64,000 nucleotides of DNA from the NCBI GenBank assembly GCA_964443745.1, contig CAYUEN010000005.1, positions 1 through 64,000 of the forward strand. The letters run 5' to 3'. Shown piece after piece: positions 50,882 to 60,281 of this stretch (position 1 is its first letter; each line of letters begins with the position of its first letter). The position numbers and the translations under genes are program-made. A model generated the notes under the pieces. It made no database searches. It was not told where the DNA came from and worked only from the letters and a program-made list of their open reading frames with translations. The DNA comes from CAYUEN01 sp964443745. Its GTDB lineage: Bacteria; Campylobacterota; Campylobacteria; Campylobacterales; QNZT01.

Positions 50882-53515
50882 ATGCAAAACAACGAAAGTG
50901 TATACGACCCGCACGATATCGAAAAAAGATACTACAGAATCTGGGAGGAGCGCGGCTATTTCGAAGTGGACGGGAACAAACAGATACAGGATGAGGGAAA
51001 ACACTTCTGTATCATGATGCCCCCGCCCAATGTCACCGGCTCTCTCCATATCGGCCATGCGCTCACTTTCACCCTGCAAGACATCATGACGCGTTACAAA
51101 AGGATGGACGGCTACAGAACGCTTTGGCAGCCCGGTACCGACCATGCCGGAATCGCGACGCAAAACGTCGTCGAAAAGCAGCTGCTCGCGGAAGGAACGA
51201 CGAAAGAGGAGTTGGGGCGCGAAGCCTTTTTGGAGCGCGTCTGGAAGTGGAAAGCCTACAGCGGCGGTGAAATTGTCCATCAGATGCGCAGACTCGGCGT
51301 CTCTCCAGCGTGGAGCAGAGAGCGCTTCACGATGGACGAAGGACTCAAGAACGCCGTCAAAAAGGCGTTCGTACGGCTATATGAAGAGGGATTGATCGTC
51401 CGGGACAACTATATGGTCAACTGGTGTACGCATGATGGCGCTCTCAGCGACATCGAAGTCGAATACGAAGAGACGATGGGCCACCTCTACCACATACGCT
51501 ATCCTCTCAGCGACGGAAGCGGTTACGTGGTCGTCGCCACGACACGTCCGGAGACCTATTTCGGCGATACGGCCGTGATGGTCCATCCCGACGACGAACG
51601 CTACCGAAAACTGGTGGGAAAACGGGTGAAACTCCCCCTGATAGGAAGAGAGATACCGATCATCGCGGATGATCATGTCGACAGAGAGTTCGGTACCGGT
51701 ATAGTCAAAGTCACACCCGCTCACGATCCCAACGACTACGAAGTGGGTAAGCGGCACCATCTGCCTTTCGTCACATGTTTTGACGAAAAGGGATTTTTGA
51801 ACGAAGCTTGCGGAGAGTTCGAAGGGTTGGAGCGATTGGCGGCCAGAGAGAAGGTGGTGGAGAGGCTACAAGAAGAGGGATTCGTCGAAAAGATCGAACC
51901 TCACCAGCATCAGGTAGGACACTGCTATCGCTGTAAAAACGTAGTAGAACCCTATATCTCCAGACAGTGGTTCGTCAAGAAGGAGATCGCCGACGAAGCG
52001 ATCGCGAAGGTCGCGGCCGGAGAAACCAAATTTTTCCCACCCCACTGGATCAACTCATTCAACGCATGGATGAACGAATTACGGGACTGGTGCATCTCCA
52101 GACAGCTCTGGTGGGGCCACAGGATTCCCGTTTTCTACTGTAGAAGCTGCGATCATGAATGGGCGACGGAAATCGAACATCCCGGTAGCTGTCCTGCTTG
52201 TGGCTCCAAAGACATCTTCCAGGATCCGGACGTATTGGATACCTGGTTTAGTTCCGGGCTCTGGCCCTTCTCGACATTGGGATGGGGAAACGGCGAGTTT
52301 GGGGAAGGAGTCTTGTGGCAAAAAGACGACCTGGAGAAATTCTATCCCAATTCGATGCTGATTACGGGATTTGATATCCTCTTTTTCTGGGTCGCACGGA
52401 TGATGTTCAGCGGGGTCCATTTTTTGAAAGAGGTACCTTTCAAGGATGTCTATCTCCATGCGCTCGTACGGGACGAACACGGCGCGAAGATGAGCAAATC
52501 CAAAGGAAACGTCATCGATCCGCTCGATATGATCGAAGCTTTCAACGCCGACACGCTTCGCTTCACTCTGGCCGCTCTCGCCGTCCAGGGGCGCGACATC
52601 AAACTCAGTCGCGAAAAACTGGGGCTGTATCGCAACTTCACCAACAAACTCCACAACGCCACCAGATTTCTGCTGCTCAACCACGAAAGATTCGACGATC
52701 TCGAAGAGGCGAAGATCGACACGCCGTTGGGTCGCTATATGCTCAGCCGTTTTTATGCCGCCACCGCATCGGTCAGGGAAGCGATCGACAGTTACCGTTT
52801 CAACGATGCGGCGATGGCGCTCTATCGCTTCTTCTGGGGAGAGTTCTGCGACTGGGGAATCGAACTCTCCAAAGCGGACAAAGCGAGCATCGCGGAACTG
52901 GGTAGCATCTACAAAGCCTCGCTCAAGCTTTTGCATCCTTTTATGCCCTTTATCAGCGAGCATCTTTACCATATGCTAAGCGGTACGAAGCTGGAAGACT
53001 CCCGATCGATCATGGTGATGCGCTACCCCAAAGCTCAAGATAGAGACGAGAAGATCGAGCGCGAATTCGCTCTCGTCATCGATGCGATCGTCGGAATCCG
53101 TCGAGCGAAAGCGAACATCGACCTGGCAAACCGGCCGATCGATCGAGCGATGATTCAAAACCACACTTCCGTGGATATTACCAACAAGGCCCCCTTCATC
53201 GAAAAGCTGGCGAAAGTAAAAGAGGTGCGTTTTGTTGATGACAAACCCCAAAACGTCGTCGCCGACATCTCCCGCAGCCTTAGTTGCTACATCCCGCTGG
53301 AGGGGGTCGATCTGCAACCGATCCTCGAACGCCTGCGGCATCAGAAGGAGAAGCTCGAAAAAGAGATTCAAAAGATACAGAAGATGCTTTCCAACGAAAA
53401 ATTCGTCGCAAACGCCCCGGAAGCCGTCGTCGCACAAAATCGCGAAGCGCTTGAGCGGGCGATCGAGCAACGAACGAAAGTGGAAGGGGAGTTGAAAAAT
53501 CTGGGCGATTCGTAA
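50882..53515 (+). CDS. valS: Valyl-tRNA synthetase
   Basis: 877 aa. Class I synthetase with HIGHAL-type motif (GSLHIGHALTF) and KMSKSKGNV, an editing CP1 domain (TTRPETYFGDTAVMVHP), a zinc-ribbon-like insertion (CRSCDHEW..GSCPACGSKDI), and a C-terminal coiled coil (EKLEKEIQKIQKMLSNEKF). ATG 50882 has GGGAG 6 bases before it; a TTG two codons earlier is less likely. Confidence 0.98.
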   Translation: MQNNESVYDPHDIEKRYYRIWEERGYFEVDGNKQIQDEGKHFCIMMPPPNVTGSLHIGHALTFTLQDIMTRYKRMDGYRTLWQPGTDHAGIATQNVVEKQLLAEGTTKEELGREAFLERVWKWKAYSGGEIVHQMRRLGVSPAWSRERFTMDEGLKNAVKKAFVRLYEEGLIVRDNYMVNWCTHDGALSDIEVEYEETMGHLYHIRYPLSDGSGYVVVATTRPETYFGDTAVMVHPDDERYRKLVGKRVKLPLIGREIPIIADDHVDREFGTGIVKVTPAHDPNDYEVGKRHHLPFVTCFDEKGFLNEACGEFEGLERLAAREKVVERLQEEGFVEKIEPHQHQVGHCYRCKNVVEPYISRQWFVKKEIADEAIAKVAAGETKFFPPHWINSFNAWMNELRDWCISRQLWWGHRIPVFYCRSCDHEWATEIEHPGSCPACGSKDIFQDPDVLDTWFSSGLWPFSTLGWGNGEFGEGVLWQKDDLEKFYPNSMLITGFDILFFWVARMMFSGVHFLKEVPFKDVYLHALVRDEHGAKMSKSKGNVIDPLDMIEAFNADTLRFTLAALAVQGRDIKLSREKLGLYRNFTNKLHNATRFLLLNHERFDDLEEAKIDTPLGRYMLSRFYAATASVREAIDSYRFNDAAMALYRFFWGEFCDWGIELSKADKASIAELGSIYKASLKLLHPFMPFISEHLYHMLSGTKLEDSRSIMVMRYPKAQDRDEKIEREFALVIDAIVGIRRAKANIDLANRPIDRAMIQNHTSVDITNKAPFIEKLAKVKEVRFVDDKPQNVVADISRSLSCYIPLEGVDLQPILERLRHQKEKLEKEIQKIQKMLSNEKFVANAPEAVVAQNREALERAIEQRTKVEGELKNLGDS

Positions 53516-53540
53516 AGGGCGCCGGATCCGGAAATACGAT

Positions 53541-54110
53541 CTAGATCCGATACCCGCTCAACACCGTGACGATGGTCTCATCGGGTTTGATAAGATAACC
53601 GGTGGCATCTTCGTAGCTGACCACCTCCACATATAGATCCCGCCATCTTCCGTGATATTCGAAAAGATTTTTTTTGATGCCATTTTTCAAATGCAACTCT
53701 TTTGAGGAAACCTTTTGCCAACCACGCTCCTTAAACCCTTTTTCCAAAAGCGAGACGATTTTGCTGTACGCCTTTTGTTTTTCCTTGCTGACAAAATGGG
53801 CGATATCGCTTAGAGGATAGGTTTTGGCATATTCTCTCTTTTTCGTTTCGTCAAACTAGGTTATCCCCGTTCCGTTTAAAACGACGGGCTTGTAAATTTT
53901 GGCATAAGGAAAAGTGTGTTGCAATACTTGATCTTGAGATTTTAGATGCAAACGATCGATCACCCCCAGCATCTTCAAATCCGTATCGCTAAAACTTGAA
54001 AAAGTGGAAGTGTCGGCAGGTATACGGCAGGGTAACGACAGAAGCAGATACAGCGTCAAAAAAATGCGATTGGTGCGCCGTTTTTCATGTCGCCATTCTC
54101 CCAAAACCAT
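53541..54110 (-). pseudogene. Exported protein gene broken by an in-frame amber codon
   Basis: One minus-strand frame runs from a signal-peptide region (RIFLTLYLLLSLPCRIPADT) to GYRI at 53541, with a single TAG at 53856-53858. Upstream it ends LNGTGIT; downstream it carries on FDETKKREYAKTYPLSDI in the same frame, with charged, well-ordered sequence. Read through, it would be ~189 aa. The 3' half has only a TTG as start and no ribosome site, so it is not a separate gene. An intact ancestral CAG (Gln) is the simplest explanation. A 7-T tract near 54060 could mark a second lesion. Function unknown. Confidence 0.6.
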
Positions 54111-54174
54111 TCGAAGATGCGAGAGCCTACCGCAATACTGGTAGATTAGATGAAAAATCTAGAGAAAGAAATCA

Positions 54175-54624
54175 TCAAGCGCCTGTAAAATTGGGTATTC
54201 GAATCATCTGACCTGGATAGATTTTATCCGGATGCTTGATCACTTCGCGATTGGCTTCGAAAATCTCTTTGTAGCGACTGCCGTCTTTGTAGTAGATTTC
54301 GGCGATTTTCCAGAGAGTGTCGCCTTTTTGCACCTCATAATAGAGATCCTGTAGAGGCTGAGGCTCCTCTTCCGTCTCCAACTCATCCGTCACCACTTTG
54401 GATACCCCTTCGATATTACCCGCAATCAGTGCCGCTTTTGCGACATCTTCACTGTTTCTGGCCTTGCCGCTGAGCCTCACCGTCTCACCCTCCACTCTCA
54501 CTTCCAGATCCTCGATAGGCATCGTGGCGCTGTTGCTGGCGATCTCGTTTTTGATCGCTTCATTGTCGTCTCCCCGACCCAGCAGTCTCTTTCCGGCATC
54601 TTTGACGAAATCGAAAAAGCCCAT
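54175..54624 (-). CDS. kbp: BON-LysM potassium-binding-type protein (Kbp/YgaU-like)
   Basis: 149 aa, the same length as E. coli Kbp. MGFFDFVKDAGKRLLG at the start, a BON domain (~25-90: EDLEVRVEGETVRLSGKA), and a LysM domain (~100-147: YEVQKGDTLWKIAEIYYKDG..FEANREVIKHPDKIYPGQMI). E. coli Kbp senses cytoplasmic K+. No signal peptide. ATG 54624 has AAGGAG upstream; a start at 54651 would come before the promoter's start site. Confidence 0.88.
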   Translation of the reverse strand: MGFFDFVKDAGKRLLGRGDDNEAIKNEIASNSATMPIEDLEVRVEGETVRLSGKARNSEDVAKAALIAGNIEGVSKVVTDELETEEEPQPLQDLYYEVQKGDTLWKIAEIYYKDGSRYKEIFEANREVIKHPDKIYPGQMIRIPNFTGA

Positions 54625-54654
54625 TTTAGCTCCTTTTCCAAAATATTTCATTCC

Positions 54655-54660
54655 ATTATA
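54655..54660 (-). promoter_or_regulatory. Candidate -10 box (TATAAT) for kbp
   Basis: TATAAT on the minus strand 30 bases before the kbp ATG, in the gap after mogA. Confidence 0.5.
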
Positions 54661-54682
54661 GGGAAGTGGGCTTTATAGGAAA

Positions 54683-55210
54683 TTATTTTTTCGGTCTAAA
54701 TATTTTTATAACCTCTTCATGAGCTTCGATATAAGGACCCCCTATCAGATCGATACAGTAGGGAACGGCGGGAAAAACCGCATCCAGACACTCGCGGATC
54801 GATTTGGGTTTGCCGGGGAGATTGATGATCAGGCTCTTTCCCCGGATCCCTGCGGTCTGCCTGGAGAGAATAGCGGTGGGTACGTACTGCAGACTCACTT
54901 GGCGCATCAACTCTCCAAATCCAGGTAGAAGCTTGTCGCATACCGCTTCGGTGGCTTCGGGCGTCACGTCTCTGGGAGCCGGACCGGTTCCCCCGGTCGT
55001 GACCACCAGCGCACACCCCTTCTCACAGAGTTCGATCAATGTTTTTTCTATCGTCTCTTTCTCGTCCGGAATACAGCGATAATGCTCTTCGAAAGGATTT
55101 TTCAGATACGCCTTCATCGTGTCGATGATCGCCATACCCGAAATATCCTCATAAACTCCACTACTCGCACGATCTGATGCCGTCACGATGCCTATCTTGA
55201 CAAGATCCAT
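54683..55210 (-). CDS. mogA: Molybdopterin adenylyltransferase
   Basis: 175 aa. It adenylates molybdopterin before molybdate insertion. IGIVTASDRASSGVYEDISG, VVTTGGTGPAPRDVTPEAT and LPGKPKSIRECLDAVFPAVP are family signatures. ATG 55210 has AGGAG 6 bases upstream; longer frames extend into bioV. It is the last gene of the long leftward operon. Confidence 0.96.
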   Translation of the reverse strand: MDLVKIGIVTASDRASSGVYEDISGMAIIDTMKAYLKNPFEEHYRCIPDEKETIEKTLIELCEKGCALVVTTGGTGPAPRDVTPEATEAVCDKLLPGFGELMRQVSLQYVPTAILSRQTAGIRGKSLIINLPGKPKSIRECLDAVFPAVPYCIDLIGGPYIEAHEEVIKIFRPKK

Positions 55211-55727
55211 ATTCCGCTCCTTCGATGATATGACCACAATTTTTGAAGTAGTATACCGAAGCATACTTTGCAAACCACTCTTTCGCGCTTTGTGCGTCGA
55301 CGATTCGATCTTTCGCTCCCAGATAGACTTCGATCACCACGCCACGATCGAGAAGGCGTCGGATTTTTCGCTCCTCCCAGCGGTAGCGAAGCAGAAATTC
55401 GAGCGATGTGTAATCGACAGCGCCCCGATAGGGGCTTAGGTCCAAATCAGACGGGTAGGCGCAGTTGTGAAGAAAACGTTCCATATACGTGTCGGGATCG
55501 TTTCGGAAAGCGGAAAGCTGGAGCCGTTTGAAAGCTTCCGTTTGACTCTGGAAAAAGGCGGGAGAGAGAAGTTGAAGCAGGTCCACTCTACGATCGGATG
55601 CGAGCGTATATTCGAAAGCCTCTATCGCCCCCTTGCTGAAACCAGCCACGGTGTAATCACTTTCTATCAGGTACTTCTCGAAGAGTTCCGATTCATTTTG
55701 TAGTCCAAAACCGCTAAAGAACCGCAC
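55161..55727 (-). CDS. bioV: Pimeloyl-ACP methyl ester esterase BioV-like
   Basis: 188 aa. BioV, described in Helicobacter, removes the methyl group from pimeloyl-ACP methyl ester to finish the pimelate chain of biotin. RFFSGFGLQNESELFEKYL and VAGFSKGAIEAFEYTL (nucleophile Ser in GFSKG, ~34) match that group; Asp lies in LGAKDRIVD and His in NCGHIIEG. Short for an alpha/beta hydrolase, as BioV is. GTG 55727 overlaps the end of the FtsH-like gene, and the 3' end overlaps mogA by 50 bases. Confidence 0.8.
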   Translation of the reverse strand: MRFFSGFGLQNESELFEKYLIESDYTVAGFSKGAIEAFEYTLASDRRVDLLQLLSPAFFQSQTEAFKRLQLSAFRNDPDTYMERFLHNCAYPSDLDLSPYRGAVDYTSLEFLLRYRWEERKIRRLLDRGVVIEVYLGAKDRIVDAQSAKEWFAKYASVYYFKNCGHIIEGAEYGSCQDRHRDGIRSCE

Positions 55728-57384
55728 CGATGATCTCTCCAACCTCCTCTTTGGAGATACTTTCTTGATTTAGCAACCGATCCCTGATCGCGAAAAGTGC
55801 CGGTTTGGCTCTTTCCAGAAAAGACTTCAACTCTTTTTGAGCCTCTTCGAGCATGGAGATGCTATCGGATGCGGTCGCAACGATCGTATCGCCCATCGCA
55901 TATTTCTCGACCATCTCAGCCGCGAGCAGGCGGGCACGATGGAGATCCTCCATCGCATTGGAGAACGGCTCTTCAAAAAGAAGTTTGCAAGCGACATAAC
56001 CAGAAAGAGCGACCTTGAGTTTGGCGAGCATCTGTGTTCTTGATTCGATCTCCCTGTCGATATCGTTCAATGCACTACCAATCATCGTGATCTTGTCGAA
56101 ATCTATCTCGTACCAATAGGCAGTAAGCGCTTTGGCAGCCTGATAGGTCGCCTGAATTCGCTTCTCCTCTTCATTGTAACTGAGAATCTTTCTCTTGCCG
56201 AGCAATACTTTGTCTCTAACTGCCAGAAAATCCTCCATCGTCACCTCTTTCGCCTTGCGTTTGAGTGCATGGAGTGCCGCCTCGTTGACAAGTGTAGCGA
56301 GTGAAGCTCCGCTAAATCCAACCGTCATTCTAGCGATTTCGGAGAGCTCCAGATGGTGGGGTTTGTCCTGGAGATAGACGCCTAAAATCGCCTCCCGCTC
56401 TCTGATATCGGGTAACGAAACGAAAACACGCCTATCGAAACGCCCGGGTCTTAGCAACGCTTCGTCAAGCACTTCGATCTTGTTGGTCGCGGCGATCACG
56501 ATGACGTTGGAACTCTCTTCGAAACCATCCATCTCGGTCAGTAGTTGATTGAGCGTCGATTCACGTTCGTCGTTTCGCATCGCACCTCTCGCTTTTCCCA
56601 CCGCATCGATTTCGTCGATGAAAATGATGGAGGGGGCGTAACGTTTGGCGTTTTGAAAGAGTTCACTGACCCGTTTGGCTCCCATTCCGACATAGATCTG
56701 TACGAAAGAGGCACCACTTTGATAAAAGAAAGGTACATTGGCCTCGCCGGCGACCGCCTTGGCGATGAGAGTCTTGCCCACGCCGGGAGGCCCGATCAAA
56801 AGCACACCCCTGGGCATTTTGATGCCGAAGGCTTGGTATTTTTCCGGATTTTTCAAAAAATCCACCACTTCAGCGAGCTCCTCTTTGACACCCTCGATTC
56901 CCGCCACATCTTTAAAAGTCACTTCCGAAACGGCCGGTGCGATTTTTCGATGGAATTGATAGGCATCCAGATTGAAGGCGAGATTTTGCTGATCTTTTCC
57001 CTCTTCTTCACGTGTTCGTCTGGTTCTTCTGCCAAAGAGAAGAATCAAAAGCAGAAGCGAAAAGAGAAGAACAAGTACAAAACGCTCTTCAGGGTGCAAT
57101 CCCGATGTATCTATCTCAACCGGCACCTTGTCCAGCAACTCTTGAAGATCGATTCCCTCCTTGATGATCGCATAACGGTCTTCGTCTGTATAGAGAATCA
57201 CCCTCTCCGTATCGATTCGCGCCTTGGTAAAGAGATCGTTTTTCAAAAAGGAGCGGTATGTGTGCATATCGATCGTTTTGATCGGTTTTTGGAGTGATGC
57301 GATCATCGCCAAAGCAATAAGCATCGCGAACGCTATCGCCATAATGCGCGCTTTTTTATCTTTAAAAATCTGCAATCGTTTCAT
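55714..57384 (-). CDS. FtsH-like AAA+ protein lacking the zinc protease motif
   Basis: 556 aa. Two N-terminal membrane helices (IMAIAFAMLIALAMIASL; FVLVLLFSLLLLILLFG) and an FtsH AAA domain: VTFKDVAGIEGVKEELAEVV, Walker A GPPGVGKT, pore FVQIYVGMGAKRV, Walker B IIFIDEIDAVG, SRH ALLRPGRFDRR. The usual HEAGH zinc motif is replaced by Q-A-A-K-A in QATYQAAKALTAYW, so it should unfold or move proteins but not cut them. The downstream ED-L near 480 resembles the third zinc ligand region. Helicobacter has an FtsH-like gene in the same place (HP0286, from memory). Overlaps mtaB by 23 bases. Confidence 0.88.
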   Translation of the reverse strand: MKRLQIFKDKKARIMAIAFAMLIALAMIASLQKPIKTIDMHTYRSFLKNDLFTKARIDTERVILYTDEDRYAIIKEGIDLQELLDKVPVEIDTSGLHPEERFVLVLLFSLLLLILLFGRRTRRTREEEGKDQQNLAFNLDAYQFHRKIAPAVSEVTFKDVAGIEGVKEELAEVVDFLKNPEKYQAFGIKMPRGVLLIGPPGVGKTLIAKAVAGEANVPFFYQSGASFVQIYVGMGAKRVSELFQNAKRYAPSIIFIDEIDAVGKARGAMRNDERESTLNQLLTEMDGFEESSNVIVIAATNKIEVLDEALLRPGRFDRRVFVSLPDIREREAILGVYLQDKPHHLELSEIARMTVGFSGASLATLVNEAALHALKRKAKEVTMEDFLAVRDKVLLGKRKILSYNEEEKRIQATYQAAKALTAYWYEIDFDKITMIGSALNDIDREIESRTQMLAKLKVALSGYVACKLLFEEPFSNAMEDLHRARLLAAEMVEKYAMGDTIVATASDSISMLEEAQKELKSFLERAKPALFAIRDRLLNQESISKEEVGEIIGAVL

Positions 57385-58603
57385 CCGGTGTCACCTTTGC
57401 CTCTTTGATCACGACCCACTCTTTCAAAAGCGAAAGATCCGACTCGATCATGACGCGATTGTAATACTGATCGTATCCACTCTGGTATCTTCCTCTTCTC
57501 TCCTCCACCAAAACCACCAAATCGGTAGCGTGTGCCTTTCGGAACCGATAATTGTTTTCCTTCACGATCGCCTCGAGCTCTTTGAGACGCGCTTTGGCGA
57601 TGTCACCCGGAATTTGTTGGGATAAAGTGGCGGCATGGGTACCATCACGTCTGCTGTAGGTGAAACCATGCAGATGCGTGATGGGAAAACGCCTGAAGTT
57701 TTCGAGAGCTTCTTTCCAGATTTTATCGCTTTCACCGGGATGCCCCGTAATAAAATCGGTACCGAGTGAAAACCCTTTCTGAGCGATATATTCGAACAAT
57801 TCCAAATCGCTTTCCAGCGCATTTCGCCGCCTCATCAGACGCAGCATCGATTCGCTCGTATGTTGAAGTGCGATATGCAGATGCTTCTCCAACCAAGTCT
57901 CCTCGAGCAACTCTTTGAAAGCGTCGTCTATCTGGATCGGTTCGAGTGATCCCAGCCGGATTCGCTTGACTCCTTTGATTCGGGAGATTTTCTGTAGCAA
58001 AATCGCGATCGAACTCTTCGTATCTTTTCCGTAACTGCCGATATTTGTACCGGTAAGTACGAATTCTCCGAAACCGTGTGAAGCGAGTGTGGAGATCTGT
58101 CGCAAAATCTTCTCTTCATCCTGGCTTCTGGCATTCCCCCTGACAAAAGGAATGATACAGTAACTGCAGCGAAAATCGCATCCCTCCTGTATCTTGATGA
58201 AAGCTTTGGTTTTGGAGCTGAAATCCTCCACGATCTTCGTGTCGAGACTTTTTAGATTTCCAGGACGGAAAAACGGCTTCTCGTTTTTGAGAAGGGCATT
58301 GATGTTTTGTTTCTCGGAATGGCCGAAAACACCCTGCACCGCTCCCTTTTCAAAAAGCTCCTCTCCCTTGCTCATCGCACCGCATCCAGCCAGAATCACG
58401 CGTTTGTTCTGGCGCCGCACTCTGTTGATATAGGAGCGTACACTCGTATCCGCAGAATTGGTGACGGTACAGGAATTTACGACAACGATATCCGCTTCCG
58501 CTTCGCTTTCGACGAGTCTGAAATCTTTCAGACACGAAGCCATGATCTGGGAATCGTAGATGTTGGTACGGCAGCCGAACGTCTTAAGAAATACGCGTTT
58601 CAC
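57362..58603 (-). CDS. mtaB: tRNA t6A37 methylthiotransferase MtaB
   Basis: 413 aa, radical-SAM enzyme adding a methylthio group to t6A37. N-terminal UPF0004 domain with three cysteines (TFGCRTN, VVNSCTVT, AGCGAMSKG); radical-SAM cluster CxxxCxxC in GCDFRCSYCIIP; TGTNIGSYG and DFITGHPGE follow; C-terminal TRAM-like tail. Overlaps the mscS gene by 20 bases. Confidence 0.95.
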   Translation of the reverse strand: MKRVFLKTFGCRTNIYDSQIMASCLKDFRLVESEAEADIVVVNSCTVTNSADTSVRSYINRVRRQNKRVILAGCGAMSKGEELFEKGAVQGVFGHSEKQNINALLKNEKPFFRPGNLKSLDTKIVEDFSSKTKAFIKIQEGCDFRCSYCIIPFVRGNARSQDEEKILRQISTLASHGFGEFVLTGTNIGSYGKDTKSSIAILLQKISRIKGVKRIRLGSLEPIQIDDAFKELLEETWLEKHLHIALQHTSESMLRLMRRRNALESDLELFEYIAQKGFSLGTDFITGHPGESDKIWKEALENFRRFPITHLHGFTYSRRDGTHAATLSQQIPGDIAKARLKELEAIVKENNYRFRKAHATDLVVLVEERRGRYQSGYDQYYNRVMIESDLSLLKEWVVIKEAKVTPDETIADF

Positions 58604-60281
58604 CGCTCTCCTTCTCTGGCGAAATCGGTATGTTTGTATCGCGTTTGATATTGACTACCTGTGTCGGATAGGCGATCGCGATATCCTCCTCCTGATTGAT
58701 CATATCGATGATATTGGCGAAGATATTGCTTCTTAGCGTCAGTGTCGCATAGGAGTTTGTCATATACCAACAACTGATTCTGATGCCGTTGGGTTCCGCG
58801 AACGTATAGATCCTGGGATCGACGTTGATGTTTTTCAGACTGTATTGACTGCGCAGCTTGTTGAGCTGTTTTCTGGAGATATCGGTATATCCCTTCGAAT
58901 ATTTTTTGACGATCTCCTTGATCAGATGCACCGCTTTTTTGTGGTTGGAATCGAAAGTGACCGTAATATCGATACCGTCCCACACCGTCTTGATCTTACC
59001 ATGGGTATAGTTTGCAAGCAGCTCGGTAAAAATGTAGTTGTTGGGAATGAAGATCACCCGGCCGGCCCTACGGTTGTGCATATAGGTCGTCAATGTGATA
59101 TCTTCGAGGATCGTCATTTTCAAAAGAGAGATGTCCACGATATCTCCTACATATTCGACCCCGTTTTTAACGGCTTTGACACGGTCCCCTACATGGAAAC
59201 TACCGCCAAAAACGATCACGAGCCATCCTAAGATACTCATAAAAAGATCTTTCATCGCGATCGCGATACCGGCCGAGGCAAATCCCAATACCGTCACGAG
59301 ATAGGTCACGTTCTCCAAAAAGGAGAAAAGCAAAACCAGGATGATCAGGGTGAAATTGCTGAAGTTGATGATCTTGTTGGCCATATAGTAACGCTCGTTG
59401 TCGCTGATCGTCTTTTTTGCGATAAATTTCATCAAAAAGGAGAGAAGGATGATGACAAGAACGATGATGGCGATATTGAAAAGGCGTTTCATCTGCACTT
59501 TGATGTCATCGGTCACTTTCAGGGATATGTCGTCCAATTTTTTATTGAAAATTCTATTGGTGACTGCCGCGATATCGTAAGTGGAACTGATCTCGTCAAT
59601 CTCTTTCTGGAGTGTCTTGAGACGTTTGAGATTGTAGGGACTCGGATCGAGAGTGACGATCTGTTTCAAGATCCGCTCCTTTTTTCGCAACCTCTCTATC
59701 ATCCCCTTGAAAGCACCCATATGGGCGTTGTACTTCTCTTTTTTGTTCTTGAGCAGTTTGAGATAGGTAAAGCCGTTGATGATATCGAAAGGCGAACCGA
59801 TCGTCGGCGGCTCTTCGATATCTTTTGGTTTTGTCAACTCTTCGAAAGGAGGGGCGTTGAAGTCCTGTAGCAAATCGAGCTGGTTTTTCAGTGCCTTTTC
59901 CGTTTTGGTCAACTCCTGAAAATGGTGTTTGTCCATCTGTGCCCCAGGAGCGGCGAGCTCCTTTTTGGTCTCTTCAAGAGCGTGTTTGATCTCCAGATAG
60001 GTAAGATGGTTGTTGTATCTGGTATACCACAGATCCTTTTTCAAAGCGGCGTTTAATTCTTCGAGTTTCTCGTTCAGTTCCAAAAGACGCTGTTTGGTCT
60101 GTGCCGCTTTGTGTTGCTCTTCCAACTGGCCTGCTGATTCGATGGAAGAGAGATTGTTTTCCACTACCGTCCCATTTCTCTCCTCTGTGGCATTCTCCTC
60201 CGCATGTAATATCGATGTGATCGACACTATCAGCAGGAACAACACCTTCATCAGGGTGGACTTACCCGGCACGGAATGCAT
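58584..60281 (-). CDS. MscS-family mechanosensitive channel
   Basis: 565 aa, inner membrane. Signal-like segment, a long periplasmic coiled coil (~30-260), helices near 275-370, and the MscS pore plus beta domain: GIAIAMKDLFMSILGWLVIVFGGSFHVGDRVK, VEYVGDIVDISLLKMTI, VFIPNN-type loop (VIFIPNNYIF). Senses membrane tension and releases solutes. ATG 60281 is used as GGAGG lies 6 bases before it inside aroB; ATG 60251 (MKVLFLLI) is the alternative. Confidence 0.9.
   Translation of the reverse strand: MHSVPGKSTLMKVLFLLIVSITSILHAEENATEERNGTVVENNLSSIESAGQLEEQHKAAQTKQRLLELNEKLEELNAALKKDLWYTRYNNHLTYLEIKHALEETKKELAAPGAQMDKHHFQELTKTEKALKNQLDLLQDFNAPPFEELTKPKDIEEPPTIGSPFDIINGFTYLKLLKNKKEKYNAHMGAFKGMIERLRKKERILKQIVTLDPSPYNLKRLKTLQKEIDEISSTYDIAAVTNRIFNKKLDDISLKVTDDIKVQMKRLFNIAIIVLVIILLSFLMKFIAKKTISDNERYYMANKIINFSNFTLIILVLLFSFLENVTYLVTVLGFASAGIAIAMKDLFMSILGWLVIVFGGSFHVGDRVKAVKNGVEYVGDIVDISLLKMTILEDITLTTYMHNRRAGRVIFIPNNYIFTELLANYTHGKIKTVWDGIDITVTFDSNHKKAVHLIKEIVKKYSKGYTDISRKQLNKLRSQYSLKNINVDPRIYTFAEPNGIRISCWYMTNSYATLTLRSNIFANIIDMINQEEDIAIAYPTQVVNIKRDTNIPISPEKESGETRIS

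Noticed and set aside
53541..53747. Separate 68-aa gene starting at TTG 53747
   Set aside because: No ribosome site; the frame continues upstream to a single TAG and then joins a signal-peptide region, so one broken gene is simpler.
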